In this document: piece by piece, positions 1 through 8,899 of the stretch
Position numbering within the stretch: position 1 is the stretch's first letter
Layout of the letters: each line of letters opens with the position of its first letter
DNA from: Deltaproteobacteria bacterium
GTDB lineage: Bacteria > Myxococcota > Kuafuiibacteriia > Kuafuiibacteriales > Kuafuiibacteriaceae
Assembly (NCBI GenBank): GCA_016713425.1
Contig: JADJPE010000005.1
Span: 6,484,501-6,548,500, forward strand
Direction of reading: 5' to 3'
DNA: 64,000 nucleotides
Notes under the pieces: generated by a model
Databases searched by the model: none
Seen by the model: the letters and a program-made list of their open reading frames with translations, nothing else
Told to the model about the DNA's origin: nothing
Position numbers and translations under genes: made by a program

Positions 1-2
1 AT

Positions 3-1850
3 CTATCGATGTGCCTCGACGGGACCTGCCGCATTGTCTGCGGCCTCGACGGCTATTCCGACCTTCTTGCTTGTCCCGAAGGCATGTCATGCGCTGATGC
101 AACCTACCCCTACCCCATCGACGTCGACGGTCTCCCCGCGAGAGCCTTGGCCTGCGAAGATGACGGCGCGAGCGGGAACGTGTGGCGGCCGATGTCTTCG
201 ACGGGCGCGCCTCAAAGTCGAAGCGGGCATACCGCGGTCTGGACCGGCACGGACATGATCGTTTGGGGAGGCGGCGTCGACGACGAGGCTTTCCAGACGG
301 GCGGCCGGTACAATCCAGCGACCGATCTTTGGCGCGCCACCGCCATTCAGAGTGCGCCCAGCGCGCGACGCGACCATACGAGCGTTTGGACCGGTACGGA
401 AATGCTCGTTTGGGGAGGATGGCAAAGCAATGTCGAACACGGGACTCAAACCGGCGCGCGCTACAATCCGACGACCAACCGCTGGCTCCCGATCTCGCTG
501 CGCGGCGCGCCAAGTCCACGTTCGTTTCATCTCGCGGTGTGGACGGGTTCCGCCATGATTGTCTGGGGCGGCTATGCGAACGGGGGCCCCGTTCAGGGTG
601 GTGGCATCTATGATCCCAGGAGCGATACCTGGCGAGCCATGTCGACCGTCAATGCGCCGCCCCCACGAATTGGAAGTTCGGTCACGTGGACCGGGCGAAC
701 CATGTTCGTCTCCGGCGGCGAGGATCCGTCACAGCCCTACATCGACGTTGGCGTGTACGATCCGGAAACCGACACCTGGACTCGTCATGCACGCTCGTTC
801 GTCTTACAAACCCACGCCCACCACACGGCCGTCTGGACGGGCACGGAGATGCTTCTATGGGGCGGTATAGACAGCGAGCGTGTGCCTCCTCTTCTTGACA
901 CGGGTCTTGGATTTTCGCCGCCGAACGACTGGCCCCTCATTCCAACCATCAACTCACCCTCACCACGACTTGGACACACCGCGGTTTGGACCGGTAACCA
1001 AATGTTGATCTGGGGTGGGAGGGATCCCGATCATCCGCAGAAGAACGGAGCAGCCTACGAGCCCATCTCGACCCGGTGGACGACGCTGCCGATGCACGGA
1101 CTCGACGTACCGCGGAGCAACCACTCCGCGGTCTGGACCGGTCAAGAAATGATCGTCTGGGGCGGGATCACCGAGCTACAAGACACCTTGTATTACACGA
1201 ATTCGGGCGCCCGCTATCGACCAACCCCCGAAGCCTGCGAGCCTGGATGTGGCGATGCGACTTGCGGATTCGGACCGTGCGGCGAGCTTTGTGGTGCGTG
1301 CCCATCAGGAAGCGAGTGCATCGGCGGATCCTGCGAAGTGCCGATCTGCCATCCGGCTTGCGACGGCCGCTCGTGTGGGCCCGATGGCTGCGGAGGCTCA
1401 TGCGGAAGCTGCAGCACAGACACGACCTGCGTGGCATCGACCGGGCAGTGCGTGCCGACATGCACGCCGAGCTGTGGACTTCGAGCCTGCGGCTCGAATG
1501 GATGTGGCGGATCGTGCGGGACCTGTCCCTACGGAACGCAATGCGACAGCTTCGGACAGTGCGAAGGGACCAGCTCATCCTGCAACCCCATCTCGGGTGC
1601 GGGATGCAGCTATCCCGAAGGTTGCCTCCTGTTGAGCGACGAAACCGCGGGCTGTTACATCCTCGGCGACGGCCGCGAAGGAGACGCCTGCTCGTCGTCC
1701 GCACCCTGCGCGGAGGGCCTTGGATGCTTCTACGACAGCACATCCTACCGTTGCCGCCGACTCTGTCGACGTTCAAGCGGATCCGGCTGCGCCTACGACC
1801 AGACGTGCTCCGCGGTGTCTGGCTGGTATACGTACGGCGTCTGCATGTAG
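3..1850 (+). CDS. Kelch-repeat / Cys-rich secreted protein, 5'-partial
   Basis: The frame is open to the window edge and the first ATG (position 9) is not preceded by a signal peptide; the visible N-terminus is already Cys-rich, so the gene probably begins upstream. About residues 55-395 hold seven or so kelch-like blades with the recurring pattern HTAVWTGTEMIVWGG, which should fold as a beta-propeller. The C-terminal third is a chain of Cys-rich modules (CxPxCGxxxCGxxGCGGSCGxC and a final CxYDxxCSAVSG block) of the type seen in myxobacterial surface proteins. No catalytic motif is visible. Likely an extracellular or outer-membrane-attached binding or adhesion protein; ligand unknown. No same-strand partner follows within 400 bp. 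Confidence 0.8.
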   Translation, partial: LSMCLDGTCRIVCGLDGYSDLLACPEGMSCADATYPYPIDVDGLPARALACEDDGASGNVWRPMSSTGAPQSRSGHTAVWTGTDMIVWGGGVDDEAFQTGGRYNPATDLWRATAIQSAPSARRDHTSVWTGTEMLVWGGWQSNVEHGTQTGARYNPTTNRWLPISLRGAPSPRSFHLAVWTGSAMIVWGGYANGGPVQGGGIYDPRSDTWRAMSTVNAPPPRIGSSVTWTGRTMFVSGGEDPSQPYIDVGVYDPETDTWTRHARSFVLQTHAHHTAVWTGTEMLLWGGIDSERVPPLLDTGLGFSPPNDWPLIPTINSPSPRLGHTAVWTGNQMLIWGGRDPDHPQKNGAAYEPISTRWTTLPMHGLDVPRSNHSAVWTGQEMIVWGGITELQDTLYYTNSGARYRPTPEACEPGCGDATCGFGPCGELCGACPSGSECIGGSCEVPICHPACDGRSCGPDGCGGSCGSCSTDTTCVASTGQCVPTCTPSCGLRACGSNGCGGSCGTCPYGTQCDSFGQCEGTSSSCNPISGAGCSYPEGCLLLSDETAGCYILGDGREGDACSSSAPCAEGLGCFYDSTSYRCRRLCRRSSGSGCAYDQTCSAVSGWYTYGVCM

Positions 1851-2276
1851 CCCGGAGCGGGCGAACCTAACCTGCACCCACGATGGGCACTGGAGGGCCG
1901 CCTCAAACATGGCGGGATCATAGGCTTTGGCCCGGCGGCCGAGGCAGACGGCTCGCAACTCGAAACGGTTCTCAAGGATGTTCCTGGCCTTCACCTCCAG
2001 GGATACCACCCAGCCGCCGCTCCCGAATCGCGGTGAAGTCTGCAGTGCTGATCGCTGACTGAGGCGCTCCTAGACAAATGGCCCAGACCTCAGAGCCGAT
2101 TCAAAACCTGGCGCGTATCGGCTGTTCCTAGCCATCTGAGGCGAAACGGAGGCGTCGACGCTGACCCGGTCTCAAATCCAGCGGGATGTCTGTTGTTGAC
2201 CTTCGGGTTCGAAGGCGAGTTACTCAGAGAACCGCGCGCGGCGGTTCCCGTCGACGACGGACCGGAGCCCGAGACC
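1851..2276. other. Intergenic stretch without a supported gene
   Basis: About 425 bp between the kelch gene stop and the chosen sspB start. A short minus-strand reading frame (1773-2009) has coding-like composition but matches no family I recognise and runs into the kelch gene, so it is not called. The sspB promoter must lie here or further upstream; no clear -35/-10 pair was seen. Confidence 0.4.
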
Positions 2277-3233
2277 ATGGAACAAGACACAATCGACTAC
2301 CATCGCCTCGTCCAAGAATCGCTCCGGGAAGTCGTCCATAGTGCCCTCCTCCGCTTCCAGAACCCCGCAACCCGTCCGCCACACCACCACTTCTACATCA
2401 CGTTCAAGACGCAAGCCCCCGGTGTCACGATGTCCCAAAGCCTTCGTGCCAAGTACCCCGAAGACATGACGATCGTCCTGCGCCACCAGTTCGAAGATCT
2501 CACGGTCATCGAAGAAGCCTTCAGCGTCACGCTCTACTTCCAAGGCTCGCCAGAGCATCTCGTCGTCCCATTCAAGTCCGTCACGCGCTTTTACGACCCG
2601 TCCGTCGAGTTCGCGCTGATCTTCGAAGTCGACCCCTTATTGTGGGAGTCAGACTCAGACTCAGACTCAGACTCAGACTCAGACTCAGACTCAGATTCAG
2701 ATTCAGATTCAGACTCGCAGTCAGGCTCAGAGACCGAGACCGCACCATCACGCATCCGCGGCGAAGGCGAAAACCGCCGAAACACCGGCCCGCGTCTCAC
2801 GGCTGTCCCATCCATCTCCGCGTTGAGGCGCGACGACGCCGACATCCGTTCCGCTTCTCCCACCCCAGAGCCGGCGCCAGAACCCGAAGGCCACAAGAGG
2901 GAGGCGGACGACCCCGAGCGCAGCCCGGAGGCGGAAGCCGAGTTCGAGCCCAGCGGAGCCGTCGAGCCCAACGACGAAAGCGGAACCAAGGCCGCTCCGA
3001 ACGGCGACTCCGACCCGGGTCATAGCCATCGCAACGACCGCGAACCGAGCCACGACGATCCACGCCGCCGTGGGCGCCACGGTCGCGGCGAAACCGGCGC
3101 GGCTGACGACCATGCCCTTGGCGGCAACAAAACCGAAATGGACAGTGACCGCACTCAGGATGCGCCCCCAACTCAGGATGCGCCCCCAAGAATGGGCGAA
3201 GTCGTGCGCCTCGACATCTTTCGCCGCAAATGA
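2277..3233 (+). CDS. sspB: SspB-like ClpXP adaptor with long acidic Ser-Asp linker
   Basis: 318 aa from the ATG at 2277; the upstream ATG at 2193 adds 28 residues not typical of the family, whereas MEQDTIDYHRLVQESLREVV matches the usual N-terminus. Residues 1-118 are the SspB fold, with the diagnostic stretch VVPFKSVTRFYDPSVEFAL near its end. SspB binds the ssrA degradation tag and delivers tagged proteins to ClpXP in the cytoplasm. Residues 124-305 are a disordered, strongly acidic region opening with eleven consecutive SD dipeptides (hexamer repeat 2649-2714). The last 13 residues, MGEVVRLDIFRRK, look like the conserved C-terminal ClpX-docking tail. The tmRNA gene starts 59 bp downstream on the same strand, which supports the function strongly. 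The linker is much longer than in typical SspB proteins. Confidence 0.9.
   Translation: MEQDTIDYHRLVQESLREVVHSALLRFQNPATRPPHHHFYITFKTQAPGVTMSQSLRAKYPEDMTIVLRHQFEDLTVIEEAFSVTLYFQGSPEHLVVPFKSVTRFYDPSVEFALIFEVDPLLWESDSDSDSDSDSDSDSDSDSDSDSQSGSETETAPSRIRGEGENRRNTGPRLTAVPSISALRRDDADIRSASPTPEPAPEPEGHKREADDPERSPEAEAEFEPSGAVEPNDESGTKAAPNGDSDPGHSHRNDREPSHDDPRRRGRHGRGETGAADDHALGGNKTEMDSDRTQDAPPTQDAPPRMGEVVRLDIFRRK
2649..2714 (+). repeat. Hexamer repeat (TCAGAY)11 encoding (SD)11
   Basis: Eleven in-frame hexamers within sspB: seven TCAGAC, three TCAGAT, one TCAGAC. They code for Ser-Asp dipeptides. Because the unit is two codons, slippage changes linker length without frameshifting. Confidence 0.95.
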
Positions 3234-3292
3234 AGTCCGTCCTTGACCTCTCATCCCAGACACCCCACCATGCCAGACTAGTTCTTTGATAA

Positions 3293-3670
3293 GGGGCCGA
3301 CCTGGTTTCGACGAGGGTGTTGCACCAAAAGGTGCGTGTCCGGGAGCCGTGCTTGCCGGTCAAACAGTACGGAAAAAAACAAAAGCCAACGACGACGTTC
3401 ACACGTACGCCCTGGCCGCCTAAGAACCTCGCATAGAGTCTTCTTAAGCCGTTCATGTTGATGACCCCGCCCATGGTCACAGCATGAGCGTAATTGAAGT
3501 GGGCTAGTCCTTCGGAGCTGCCGCTCGACGAAGGGCGAAATCATAGAGTGGCTGGTTCTCGAAGCGTCTGTCTGCGAGCGCTTCGAGGACGAGATTAACT
3601 CGCATGACTACGCACGTAGGACCTTCTGGGAATGTACTTTCGGACGCGGGTTCGATTCCCGCCGGCTCCA
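3293..3670 (+). ncRNA. ssrA: Transfer-messenger RNA (tmRNA)
   Basis: The 5' end GGGGCCGACCTGGTTTCGACG is the classic tmRNA start. The 3' end has a T arm (GCGGG TTCGATT CCCGC, 3646-3662) and an acceptor strand CGGCTCC that pairs with GGGGCCG at 3293-3299, with discriminator A at 3670; CCA is not encoded (TCA follows). The tag reading frame begins at the resume codon GCC (3385-3387) and ends at TAA (3421-3423), giving A-NDDVHTYALAA, with the expected ALAA terminus recognised by ClpX. tmRNA rescues stalled ribosomes. It is a one-piece, non-permuted gene directly downstream of sspB. Confidence 0.97.
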
Positions 3671-3714
3671 TCATATTTTCTCCCTGCGCAACATCGTGCA
3701 GCGCGACGAAGTCA

Positions 3715-3732
3715 CTCGCAGAAATCTGCGAG
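3715..3732. other. Small hairpin downstream of tmRNA
   Basis: Perfect 7-bp stem CTCGCAG / CTGCGAG with an AAAT loop, 45 bp after the tmRNA end. No U-run follows, so it is only a weak terminator or 3'-end processing candidate. Confidence 0.3.
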
Positions 3733-3911
3733 AATTCAGCTACGACAATCGTGCTCTGCCGGAGGAGATGCGAACGCCGAGCTCTTTCGTAGCCCGCCTG
3801 CTCTAGCGACCTCCGTCGCTCCGAGCAACGAGGCGTCGAGGTATCGTCGTCGGTCCGCCCAGATCGCGGTTGCCCGGAGGACGGTTGCCCGGTGGAGGAC
3901 GGCGGTTCAAG

Positions 3912-5240
3912 CTACTCGACGACAGAGACACTTCCGGTGGGATCGACCACGCGACCCACGAACAACACGCTGCTGGTCTTCCTGTCGCGGATCAGGAAGA
4001 GGAAGGGTTGGTCCGCAATGAAGCGCACATGACGCGGCTTGGCCACCCCTCTCGCCTTCATCACCACCGCCGTAGCAGCGGCTGCCTCCGTTCCCTCTTC
4101 GTTCACCTCGACGAAGGCTTTGTGCAAGACCTCCGCGATGTAGAGTTCCTCCGCGCTGTCTTTGGGTAGGTTCGACATCCCGGTGAAGTCCGCCTCGTTC
4201 GGGGAGAAGGCCGTCTTCATGCCCATCTCCTGCAGCACCTTCTTCAGGCTGAGCTTCGCGGTGATCTTCAGCTTCGGGATCTGGATCTCCACCTCCTGCC
4301 TCGTCAGCGCACCGTTCCACTGGCTCATCATCTTCGGCTCCAGCTTCGCCTCCACCTGCGCCAGCTGGTGTCGCTCGACGGGCATCAGCAGCACCATCGA
4401 GAGCCGACCTCCCTTGTAAGGCAGCTCGAGGAGCTGAACGCCATCCTTCTGCGCATAGCGGAACTGCGCCGTCTTGAACATCATCGAGGTCTTGATCTGC
4501 TTCTTCGGCGAGAGCTCGAACGACATCGGCCTGGTCGCGTGCTCGTCGAACTGGTCCGCCCAGCTTCCCTTGAAATGGATCGCGTTGGTCAACACCAGCC
4601 GTGTGAGCGAATCGAGCAGCCCCGCCGGGATGAGATCGGTGATCTTCTTGTTCGTCTTTTCCTCCACCCACGTGTTGATCTTGCCTCTCGCAGCCTTCGA
4701 CTCTGTCTTGAAGTCGACGGGCACGAAGCCTCCGTCATAGTACTCGCGGGTCAGATCCAGAAATGTTGCCCGGAACGGATAGCTCTGCTCCCCCCAGAGG
4801 CGATTGGCGATGACCAGCTTGTAGTCCTCGTTGGAGGAGAGCTCACCGAGTAACGCCGCAAAGGTCGGGTGCAGCTCCGCGGGCGCAGCGCCGAACTGAA
4901 GCACCTGCTCCATCTCCTTCTCCGTCTTTCCTTTCGCTCCGGCGTAGGTCATGGCCAGCGCCGAAGAGATGGAAAAGGGGGAGTAGAAGAGGTTGCCCTC
5001 GCTCTTGGCGATGGTCTTGTGGAGCGCAAAGGCAAAGCTGGCGTTGCCGAAGGCCAAGGTCGTGGCCTTGGCCAGTTGCTGCTTGTTCATGGGCGAGCGC
5101 TCCTCCATCTTCCTTGGTAGAGGCCGTGCCTTCTTCTCCACCTTCGCGCTTGGATCCGGTTTCTCTGCGGGTGCCGACGGTTGCTCCGGACAGGCGGTGA
5201 CGAGGAGGAGGAGGAATGCAAGAAAAGGAGTATACTCCAT
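3912..5240 (-). CDS. Serpin-family protease inhibitor, lipoprotein
   Basis: 442 aa. The N-terminus is a lipoprotein signal peptide with lipobox LVTAC, Cys17 being the lipidation site, followed by a Pro/Lys-rich linker; the product is expected to be membrane-anchored outside the cytoplasm. The rest is a full-length serpin fold (for example SPFSISSALAMTYAGAKGKT near the start and ALHKAFVEVNEEGTEAAAAT near the end). The hinge EEGTEAAAAT (from residue 381) has the small residues needed for loop insertion, so it should be an inhibitory serpin. Counting from the hinge Gly (P15) places P1 at Arg397 with P1' Gly398, predicting trypsin-like targets. Gene stands alone on the minus strand. Known: serpins trap serine or cysteine proteases as covalent complexes. 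Target is unknown. Confidence 0.92.
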   Translation of the reverse strand: MEYTPFLAFLLLLVTACPEQPSAPAEKPDPSAKVEKKARPLPRKMEERSPMNKQQLAKATTLAFGNASFAFALHKTIAKSEGNLFYSPFSISSALAMTYAGAKGKTEKEMEQVLQFGAAPAELHPTFAALLGELSSNEDYKLVIANRLWGEQSYPFRATFLDLTREYYDGGFVPVDFKTESKAARGKINTWVEEKTNKKITDLIPAGLLDSLTRLVLTNAIHFKGSWADQFDEHATRPMSFELSPKKQIKTSMMFKTAQFRYAQKDGVQLLELPYKGGRLSMVLLMPVERHQLAQVEAKLEPKMMSQWNGALTRQEVEIQIPKLKITAKLSLKKVLQEMGMKTAFSPNEADFTGMSNLPKDSAEELYIAEVLHKAFVEVNEEGTEAAAATAVVMKARGVAKPRHVRFIADQPFLFLIRDRKTSSVLFVGRVVDPTGSVSVVE

Positions 5241-5402
5241 AGCTCGCCGTGTAACCGCTCAGCGTGAAAAAATGAACAGGGGGGGGCGGGCGCTGCGCAC
5301 GTCTATACAGCCACAGTCCGGTTCCTCGGGACACGGGCCGTATTGCTTTTCCTATGGCATATGCACGCGCTCAACCTGAGGCGTGTCCCTCGGAGAGTGC
5401 TC

Positions 5403-5810
5403 TTAGGTTCTGCCGCGCAAAGTCCAGAGATCGAGCCCGACCGTCGTCACGGTACCCACGAAGTAACAAAGGATATCGGCCCATTCGAAGTAATGTCCAA
5501 GGACGATGGCAAAAAAACTTCCGGGCCTCAGACCGAGCGCACCCGCCAAGTCAAGAAACTGCGCCACCTCGACGGCACAGGCCACGCCAAAAACGCCCAG
5601 GGCAAGCGGGACCCGCGGGACCTCGCGCCACGAAAGAACGAAGCAATAGAGGAGCGCAACACAAAGCACGTCGCCAAGCGATCCACGAACGAACGGAACT
5701 CCCGCAAACACCGTGGCAATCGAGAACTCGATACCAAGGAGAGCCAACGCCAAAATTCGATAAAGAGTCCGGCGCGTGAGCACGCTCGCCAGTGTACAGG
5801 AGACGTGCAT
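5403..5810 (-). CDS. DUF2809-like small integral membrane protein
   Basis: 135 aa, with four or so hydrophobic segments. The pattern GSLGDVLCVALLYCFV, then FGVACAVEVAQFLDL, then GHYFEWADILCYFVGT matches the DUF2809 family of small inner-membrane proteins, whose function is not established. The start at 5810 is the first ATG; no strong ribosome binding site is visible. It lies between the serpin and an unknown Tat-type gene, all on the minus strand with gaps of about 160 bp, so co-transcription is uncertain. Confidence 0.7.
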   Translation of the reverse strand: MHVSCTLASVLTRRTLYRILALALLGIEFSIATVFAGVPFVRGSLGDVLCVALLYCFVLSWREVPRVPLALGVFGVACAVEVAQFLDLAGALGLRPGSFFAIVLGHYFEWADILCYFVGTVTTVGLDLWTLRGRT

Positions 5811-5972
5811 CGCAGGCGTGTCGCCCTAGCCTGACCGCTGATCGGCCGCTGCTTTCATCGTTCCACTCACCACCCTCGCCGCACTTGTCGACCGCTCAAA
5901 CGGCCGGCCCAATGCGTTCAATATCGGAACGAATCCGATGTAGTCGTTGTCCAACCAAGCTTTGTCGCGGCG

Positions 5973-6803
5973 TCACCATCGCAGCGTTCGAGCGACCCAT
6001 CCCGCAACCGTTCTTCGGAGTCTCGCTTCACGATCGCGCTTTTCCTGCAGCGCGGCCCCAATCATCGGATAGAGCGCGTCCCGGGTCACACCGTGCCCAA
6101 GCGCAAAGAAGAGCGCGACCATGAGTGCCTTTGCACTGGGGCTCGAAAGCTCGCGGTGCTCGGACTCGAGGATCGCTTCTCGCGCCAATGCGCCGAGCGC
6201 TTCGGCACCAACGTAGGTGGCCTTCTCCGGAAAGAGACGCTGCATGCGGTTCACCATCGCGTCGACAAGCCTGCTTTCGCCAAGGACAGGCGGGTCCCAG
6301 CGCTCGGACTCCCACCGAACCAGCGCCCGCCGCTCAGCCCAAAACGAAATGTGGCGCCGGTAGCGCATCGTCTCGTCGTACAGCGCCGTAGCCTTGACCA
6401 TCTCCTCACCGGGGCCCCGCAGGATCCGTTCGGCCCAAGGATACTGAGGATCAGTGTCGAAGGCGCTCCCGAACATCAGCGAGAGTTCGATGAACGTACG
6501 CGTCGGTCCGCGCAGCGTGAACCCAAAGCTCTGCGCACGTGTGTAGGACTGACGAACGAAGTGAGCGATGGCGCCCGGTTCGAGTCGGTCGTCAAGCGAC
6601 GTGTCAAAGGCGCGGCAATGATCGAACATCTCCCGTTCGAAGGGCGAAAGCTCAATGGTCTTCTCGATGGTCTTCGGAAGGGCGTCGGCGATCGCGCGCC
6701 GGTGTCCGAGAACACCGCCAAACCCAAAAGCCACCGCCCCAAACAATCCCCGAAGGGCCTCTCTCCGTGTATGCCCCATCCACACCGAGTCGTTCTTGAG
6801 CAT
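5973..6803 (-). CDS. Unknown exported protein with Tat-like N-terminus
   Basis: 276 aa from the ATG at 6803; the frame is open to 6968, but the extra residues are basic and low in coding character. A second candidate start is 6779. The N-terminus carries a twin-arginine-like motif (HTRREALRGL) followed by a hydrophobic FGAVAFGFGGVLG stretch, suggesting Tat export. The mature part is predicted mostly helical and rich in charged residues, with no recognised domain or catalytic motif. No family is assigned. Confidence 0.6.
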   Translation of the reverse strand: MLKNDSVWMGHTRREALRGLFGAVAFGFGGVLGHRRAIADALPKTIEKTIELSPFEREMFDHCRAFDTSLDDRLEPGAIAHFVRQSYTRAQSFGFTLRGPTRTFIELSLMFGSAFDTDPQYPWAERILRGPGEEMVKATALYDETMRYRRHISFWAERRALVRWESERWDPPVLGESRLVDAMVNRMQRLFPEKATYVGAEALGALAREAILESEHRELSSPSAKALMVALFFALGHGVTRDALYPMIGAALQEKRDREARLRRTVAGWVARTLRW

Positions 6804-7193
6804 CGTTCGGAGTAGGTTATCGACGGTCGACGCCCCGAGGCAAGATCTCGAGCGTCGCTCCGCCGTGGACGGATGCGCCGCTTCGCGTTTCGCACTACGA
6901 GTTGGGCGAGAAACTAGACCATATCGCGCCGGGAACGCGAACGTGCCTCGCTCGAGACGCTTCGCCACGATCGTCCAGCCTTCGTCCTCGCGTCCAGATA
7001 ATCATCGCAGCGATCGCCCACCTGCGGTTAGAAAGACGAAGCCAACCTCAACTGAACCTCAACTGAGACCGGGCGATTCTGACCGGGCCTGGCGTACAGC
7101 GTGATCGGTGATCGGGCTCAAACAGGGGCAGGCGTCGACGAGCCTCGAAGACCCAGAGGCATGTTTGGCAGGTCGTCCATGGTTGGTGGTAGC

Positions 7194-8840
7194 ATGTGGA
7201 CCGTCGTGGCCGCCAAAAGCTTCCGCTCCTGGACCCGAACCCTGAAGCTCATTCTCGGTCTGTGCGTTTCGCTCAGCGCGAGCACTTTCGGCGCGCCTCC
7301 GGAGAAGCCGGCGACTTCGCGGGCGGAAGACCCAGACCGAGGGTCCGCCAACGCTCGGTCCGCCGATGCTGTGTCCGCCGATGCTGCGCCCATCGATACG
7401 GCCTCCGCCGATGCTGCGCCCATCGATACGGCCTCCGCCGATGCTGCGCCCACCGATACGGCCTCCGCCGATGCTGCGCCGGTGGCCTCCGCGCGCGCCG
7501 ACCGCTGGCATCGTCTCTACTCTCCCTCAGCGAGTGCCAGCAGCTACCTGGCGAACAATTGGAATCGCTTCACCGAGAACTATCATCCGAACTATGTGTT
7601 CGATGGGAATCCAGGCACAGGCTGGGTTGAAGGTGCGCAAGGTCTCGGCGTTGGGGAGTGGATCGAATGGCCCATCTCTTCCTTGGCGTCGGCGCGCGCG
7701 ATCAAGATCCGCATCCGGGCCGGCTACCACAAGAACCGGGCTCTCTTTCGCGCGAATGCAGCCCCCAAAGAGATCGACCTCGAGGCTCGCAGCGCCGCCG
7801 GCGTGGTGCTTGCGCGCGTCAAGACCACCCTCCGCCGCGTCATGTCGTGGCAAGAGGTGCTTCTCGACACGAGTGGTAAGAGCGATATCCGTGCGCTTCG
7901 TCTCGTCGTCCACTCGGCCTACTCCGGAGCGACCTATGAAGACAGCGTCATCTCCGAAATCGAGACATGGGTCGACTCCGACGTCGAATACAAACCAGCC
8001 GTCGAGGACGCAAAGCGCGATCAGCTCAAAGCATGGACACAGGATCGTCTTGAACAGGCCAAGTATTTCGCGAAGCTTCCGCGCGCGTATCCTTTCGCGT
8101 CTTCAAACTTTGCCAAACGGAGCGATGCGGCGGTCCTCGAAAGCAAATACGACGACGCTTGGAACGAGAAAAAGTCATACGTACCTCTTTCGCTTCGACT
8201 CAAGAAGCGCAAGTTCACGAAGGCTCAATCACGCGTTGTCGACGCCGAGTTCCTAGACCGCGTGGATGCTCTCGAAGCGCTCGACAAAGCCGGACCCGAA
8301 GACCGATTCGATGCCGCCCGCTATCTCCCGACGTTTGGCCGGAGGATACCGCTACCCGACGGACTAGGATCGGGGATCGCGCTCCTCCCGTGGATCGCGC
8401 ACTTCCTCGATGCCGAGAACGTCTCTTATTTCGAGGCGGCCAAAGACAAGGTGGTCGACATCAAATCAACCGACTGCGACCCGAACAGCGATTTCTTCGG
8501 CGGACAACCGCGCGTCAAGGCGGCACGCGTTGTGTGGGCCAACAAAGATGAGAAGGTTCCCGAAGAGATCCATCTGCAAGAGAGCGCCATCGGGGGGGAC
8601 CGCGAAGGCTACAAGATCTTTGTGACTCACCTTCTTCGCTTCGACGGCGCGTTCCTTCGCGAAGTCATGAGCCGATCCGAGGCCACGACGGACGCCGGGA
8701 GAAGCTTCGCGTACACTTGGACGCGCTTTCACACGAACCGCGATGGCAAGATCGATACGATCAGCGTGCGTCAGGCCATGCAAGACGAGAACGCCAACAG
8801 CATCGTCTCGTGGACAGCGCGCGCAACGCGTGTCCGCTGA
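7194..8840 (+). CDS. Exported protein with NADase-type glycan-binding domain
   Basis: 548 aa from 7194; the frame is open back to 7101 with ATGs at 7101, 7161 and 7179, and the start is chosen because MWTVVAAKSFRSWTRTLKLI leads straight into a hydrophobic export signal ending ASTFGAPP. A low-complexity Ala/Asp/Ser/Thr linker with three 10-residue repeats follows. Next is a discoidin-like module containing YVFDGNPGTGWVEGAQGLGV and GEWIEWP, the signature of the NADase-type glycan-binding domain. The remaining 350 residues are unrecognised, charged, with DFFGGQPR and FAYTWTRFHTNRDGKI motifs. The pentaheme cytochrome gene starts 59 bp downstream, suggesting an operon. Likely periplasmic or cell-surface, binding glycan or peptidoglycan. 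Confidence 0.75.
   Translation: MWTVVAAKSFRSWTRTLKLILGLCVSLSASTFGAPPEKPATSRAEDPDRGSANARSADAVSADAAPIDTASADAAPIDTASADAAPTDTASADAAPVASARADRWHRLYSPSASASSYLANNWNRFTENYHPNYVFDGNPGTGWVEGAQGLGVGEWIEWPISSLASARAIKIRIRAGYHKNRALFRANAAPKEIDLEARSAAGVVLARVKTTLRRVMSWQEVLLDTSGKSDIRALRLVVHSAYSGATYEDSVISEIETWVDSDVEYKPAVEDAKRDQLKAWTQDRLEQAKYFAKLPRAYPFASSNFAKRSDAAVLESKYDDAWNEKKSYVPLSLRLKKRKFTKAQSRVVDAEFLDRVDALEALDKAGPEDRFDAARYLPTFGRRIPLPDGLGSGIALLPWIAHFLDAENVSYFEAAKDKVVDIKSTDCDPNSDFFGGQPRVKAARVVWANKDEKVPEEIHLQESAIGGDREGYKIFVTHLLRFDGAFLREVMSRSEATTDAGRSFAYTWTRFHTNRDGKIDTISVRQAMQDENANSIVSWTARATRVR
7381..7480 (+). repeat. 30-bp tandem repeat coding for ADAAPxDTAS
   Basis: Three units of 30 bp (7381-7410, 7411-7440, 7441-7470) plus a partial fourth. 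The first two units are identical; the third has one change (Ile to Thr). They encode the flexible linker behind the signal peptide of the glycan-binding protein. Confidence 0.9.
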
Positions 8841-8899
8841 GACTGCGCTTCCGTGCCGAGTACCGTACTGTACTGGGGGCCTGTTGACTTGGAGACTCA

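Noticed and set aside
1773..2009. Minus-strand ORF of 78 codons after the kelch gene
   Set aside because: It overlaps the kelch coding region, has no recognised family and no ribosome binding site; at most a gene remnant.
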